A stretch of 64,000 nt of DNA from positions 1,118,730 to 1,182,729 of the forward strand of contig NZ_LMQH01000011.1 in assembly GCF_001424105.1 (NCBI RefSeq). Direction: 5' to 3'. The stretch is from Chryseobacterium sp. Leaf394 (GTDB taxonomy: Bacteria; Bacteroidota; Bacteroidia; Flavobacteriales; Weeksellaceae). Position 1 is the first letter of the stretch; the number at the start of each line of letters is the position of its first letter. Under the pieces are notes generated by a model. That model was not told the DNA's origin and searched no databases. It saw nothing but the letters and a program-made list of their open reading frames with translations. Of this stretch, positions 61,824 to 64,000 are shown piece by piece. Position numbers and translations under genes: made by a program.

Positions 61824-62336
61824 ATGAAAAAAACAACAATAATTTTTACAGTTTTCCTGTTGATCATGAGTTTCACAACCATCCCGGCACAGACGAAATC
61901 TGAGAAAGATAAAACAGAAATCGCTACGATGCTCGATGCATTCAACATTGCAGCTGCAAAAGCAGATTTCAAAACTTACTTCGGTTTTTTCGCAGAAGAA
62001 TCTACTTTTATTGGAACCGATGCAACTGAAGTTTGGGATAAAAAACAATTTATGGTTTGGGCAAAACCGTACTTCGACAAAAAATCTACATGGAATTTTA
62101 AATCTTTAAAAAGAAATGTTTATTTCGCAAAAGACGGAAAACTTGCGTGGTTCGACGAATTGTTGGATACCCAAATGAAAATCTGCCGTGGCTCTGGAGT
62201 ACTGGAAAAGATCAATGGACAGTGGAAAGTGAAACAGTATGTTTTGTCTGTGACGGTTCCGAATGAGGTTGTAGATAAAATTGTGGAAATCAAAGCTCCA
62301 ATTGAAGATGCTATGATTCAGAAATTAAAAAATTAA
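61824..62336 (+). CDS. NTF2/SnoaL-like exported protein
   Basis: This 170-residue protein has a signal peptide (TIIFTVFLLIMSFTTIPAQ) and an NTF2-like cone fold: helix EIATMLDAFNIAAAKADFKTY, then FGFFAEESTFIGTDATEVW and KINGQWKVKQYVLSVTVP. Such domains occur in enzymes or binding proteins of many kinds and no catalytic site is evident. It lies 43 nt before the sugar transporter gene on the same strand, so it may be co-expressed with the starch locus. Its role there is unknown. Confidence 0.82.
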   Translation: MKKTTIIFTVFLLIMSFTTIPAQTKSEKDKTEIATMLDAFNIAAAKADFKTYFGFFAEESTFIGTDATEVWDKKQFMVWAKPYFDKKSTWNFKSLKRNVYFAKDGKLAWFDELLDTQMKICRGSGVLEKINGQWKVKQYVLSVTVPNEVVDKIVEIKAPIEDAMIQKLKN

Positions 62337-62379
62337 AGTATAAGTCTTTTCTATTTCATCACTTATCAATAATAAATTT

Positions 62380-63762
62380 ATGACAAAAAAGATAAAACCG
62401 AATCTCTCCATGGCTCAGATCATCAACATGAGCATGGGATTTTTGGGTATTCAGATGGCTTTTGGTTTGCAAAATGGTAACGCCAGCCGGATTTTAGGAA
62501 ATTTTGGTGCGGACGTTCATCAGCTGTCGTGGTTTTGGCTGGTTGCTCCCGTAACAGGTCTCATCGTTCAGCCTATCATCGGTCACATGGGCGACAATAC
62601 GTGGAGTCCGCTTGGAAGAAGAAAACCTTATTTTCTGATAGGTGCAATTTTATGTGCCATCGGTTTGGTTTTACTTCCTAACGCAGCTTCAGCGACACAG
62701 ATGATGGCCGCCAACGTTTTACTTTTGGCTGTTATTTTCTTAGCAATGATGGATGCTTCCATTAATATTGCGATGGAACCCTTCCGTGCGCTGGTAGGAG
62801 ATATGCTTCCAAAACATCAGGGAACTTTGGGATTTTCAGTACAGACAATTCTGATTGGGATTGGTGCCGTGATCGGATCTTATCTGCCGGATTGGCTGAC
62901 CAAATTAGGTGTTTCGAATGTAGCTAAAGAAGGTTTCGTGGCCGATAATGTGATCTACGCATTTTACTGTGGTGCGGGAATTCTTTTACTGACCATCATT
63001 TACACGATAGTTACAACAAAAGAGTATTCACCAAAAGAATTTGCTGAATTTGAAGGAGGCAAAGAAGTAGTTGAACAGCCGTCAAAACTATCAGATATTT
63101 TCAGTGATTTTGCGAAAATTCCGACCTTAATGAAAAAGTTGGGGATTGTTCAGTTTTTCTCTTGGTTTGCACTGTTTACCATGTGGGTTTTCACCACAAG
63201 TGCTTTAGCCACGCATCATTTCGGATTGTCTCCTGAAGACACGCATTCTGTTGAATTCAACAAAGCCGGTGATCTTACAGGTAAATTATTTGGTATGTAC
63301 AATCTCTGGGCAATCCCGTTTGCATTTCTGTTAACGCCGATTGCAAAATGGATCGGTAAAAAGCAAACGCATGCATTAGCGTTATTTTGTGGAGGTTTAG
63401 GATTAATTTCAATGTATTTCATTAAAGACACTTCACTGCTCTGGATTTCAATGATCGGACTTGGTTTCGCGTGGGCAAGTATTTTGGCAATGCCATACGC
63501 GATGCTGATAGATGCAATTCCGCAGAGAAAAATGGGTGTTTTTATGGGAATTTTCAATTTCTTCATCGTAATTCCACAAATCATCAACGGTGTCTTTGGT
63601 GGCCCAATTGTAAAAGGAGCCTTTGGAAATTATGCGATGGGCTATGTTGTCGTTGGCGGAATCTGTATGCTTCTCGGCGCAGTCTTAACAATGATTTTCA
63701 TTAAATCGGATGATGCAAATCCTCAGGAAATCGAAGAGGAAATTCAGCAGGTACATTTTTGA
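62380..63762 (+). CDS. SLC45-like MFS sugar transporter
   Basis: This 460-residue inner-membrane carrier has about twelve hydrophobic segments. The first loop block QPIIGHMGDNTWSPLGRRKPYF is a form of the MFS motif (about residues 65-86) characteristic of the SLC45/sucrose-maltose transporter group, and MEPFRALVGDMLP follows. It is the natural route for maltose or glucose made by the GH13 and GH97 enzymes. The stop codon overlaps a heptamer array. The start is supported by its position before the first helix. Confidence 0.88.
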   Translation: MTKKIKPNLSMAQIINMSMGFLGIQMAFGLQNGNASRILGNFGADVHQLSWFWLVAPVTGLIVQPIIGHMGDNTWSPLGRRKPYFLIGAILCAIGLVLLPNAASATQMMAANVLLLAVIFLAMMDASINIAMEPFRALVGDMLPKHQGTLGFSVQTILIGIGAVIGSYLPDWLTKLGVSNVAKEGFVADNVIYAFYCGAGILLLTIIYTIVTTKEYSPKEFAEFEGGKEVVEQPSKLSDIFSDFAKIPTLMKKLGIVQFFSWFALFTMWVFTTSALATHHFGLSPEDTHSVEFNKAGDLTGKLFGMYNLWAIPFAFLLTPIAKWIGKKQTHALALFCGGLGLISMYFIKDTSLLWISMIGLGFAWASILAMPYAMLIDAIPQRKMGVFMGIFNFFIVIPQIINGVFGGPIVKGAFGNYAMGYVVVGGICMLLGAVLTMIFIKSDDANPQEIEEEIQQVHF

Positions 63763-63796
63763 ATTTGAGATTTGAGATTTGAGATTTGAAATTTGC
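63762..63796. repeat. Heptanucleotide array overlapping a stop codon
   Basis: Five in-phase units (AATTTGA, GATTTGA three times, AATTTGC) begin at the last base of the transporter TGA. A second, shorter run of TTCAATA follows at 63826-63845. Confidence 0.93.
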
Positions 63797-63906
63797 AATT
63801 CAGGAACAGGATTTAATATTTAAAATTCAATATTCAATATTCAAGTTTGAAAATTAGAATTAAGAATTTGATTTAAATAAAAAATTTAGATTATAATATC
63901 AACAAC

Positions 63907-63959
63907 AGCGGACTTTAGTCCGCTTTTATTATTTCAAACCTGACATTGGCTTTAGCCAA
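63907..63959. repeat. Two small palindromes, the first a possible terminator
   Basis: AGCGGACT / AGTCCGCT (63907-63924) with TTTATT after it could end the transporter transcript; TTGGCTTTAGCCAA (63946-63959) follows. Both have the centre TTT. Confidence 0.55.
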
Positions 63960-64000
63960 AACCTATTATTCACAAAATAATTCCAGCTCTGAAAATTCAC

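Overview
The window looks like chromosome from a flavobacterium, most likely Chryseobacterium or a close relative in the Weeksellaceae. This rests on AT-rich DNA, TAnnTTTG-type -7 promoter elements, many lipoproteins, a PorT homologue of type IX secretion, a zapA / 6S RNA / rny arrangement, and a SusC/SusD starch locus. Species assignment is inference; no search could be run. No tRNA, rRNA, CRISPR array, prophage or transposase gene was seen. LAYOUT. 1-8.4 kb: three tandem exported DUF3857/transglutaminase-like proteins, two tandem DUF3298-type lipoproteins, a lipid-kinase-like protein. 8.5-16 kb: dctA, ggt, an SDR-type threonine dehydrogenase, a degenerate polysaccharide-deacetylase-like protein, a metallophosphoesterase and a ketoacyl-ACP synthase III. 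16-22.6 kb: a ubiE-porT cluster, a coiled-coil gene plus zapA, a 6S-like RNA, rny, a TIM-barrel epimerase, a thioesterase and an ArsC/Spx-like protein. 22.6-23.2 kb: a non-coding repeat region. 23.2-39.8 kb: housekeeping genes (gcvT, idi, a 2-hydroxyacid dehydrogenase, mscL, nnr, lgt, yidD, rarA, dnaA, an LMW phosphatase, an RsmI-like methylase) and several secreted or membrane proteins. 39.8-45.2 kb: an AraC regulator followed by a TolC-HlyD-MFS efflux cluster. 45.2-45.8 kb: a second repeat region. 45.8-49.4 kb: a methyltransferase, a membrane protein, metG. 49.8-63.8 kb: a starch/maltodextrin utilisation locus with susC, susD, susE, a GH97 glucosidase (SusB), a GH13 amylase (SusA-like), an NTF2-like protein and an SLC45-like sugar transporter, interrupted by a bile-acid/Na+ symporter-family gene and an aspartoacylase-like gene. 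HOW IT FITS. The sus-like genes form a complete path: SusC/D/E bind and import maltodextrins at the outer membrane, GH13 and GH97 enzymes cut them in the periplasm, and the MFS protein can carry glucose or maltose inward. The efflux cluster is a tripartite pump with an adjacent AraC regulator and a perfect inverted repeat in its promoter. MOST UNUSUAL SIGNALS. (1) Heptanucleotide arrays overlap or closely follow stop codons in a fixed coding-strand orientation, and one array contains a start codon. (2) A dispersed element occurs three times with conserved ends and an unrelated variable core. (3) Two arrays with a ~41-bp period made of ~20/21-bp half-units lie beside copies of that element; in one, hairpin arms show compensating changes. 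(4) Three tandem transglutaminase paralogues keep exact catalytic spacing while losing catalytic residues stepwise.
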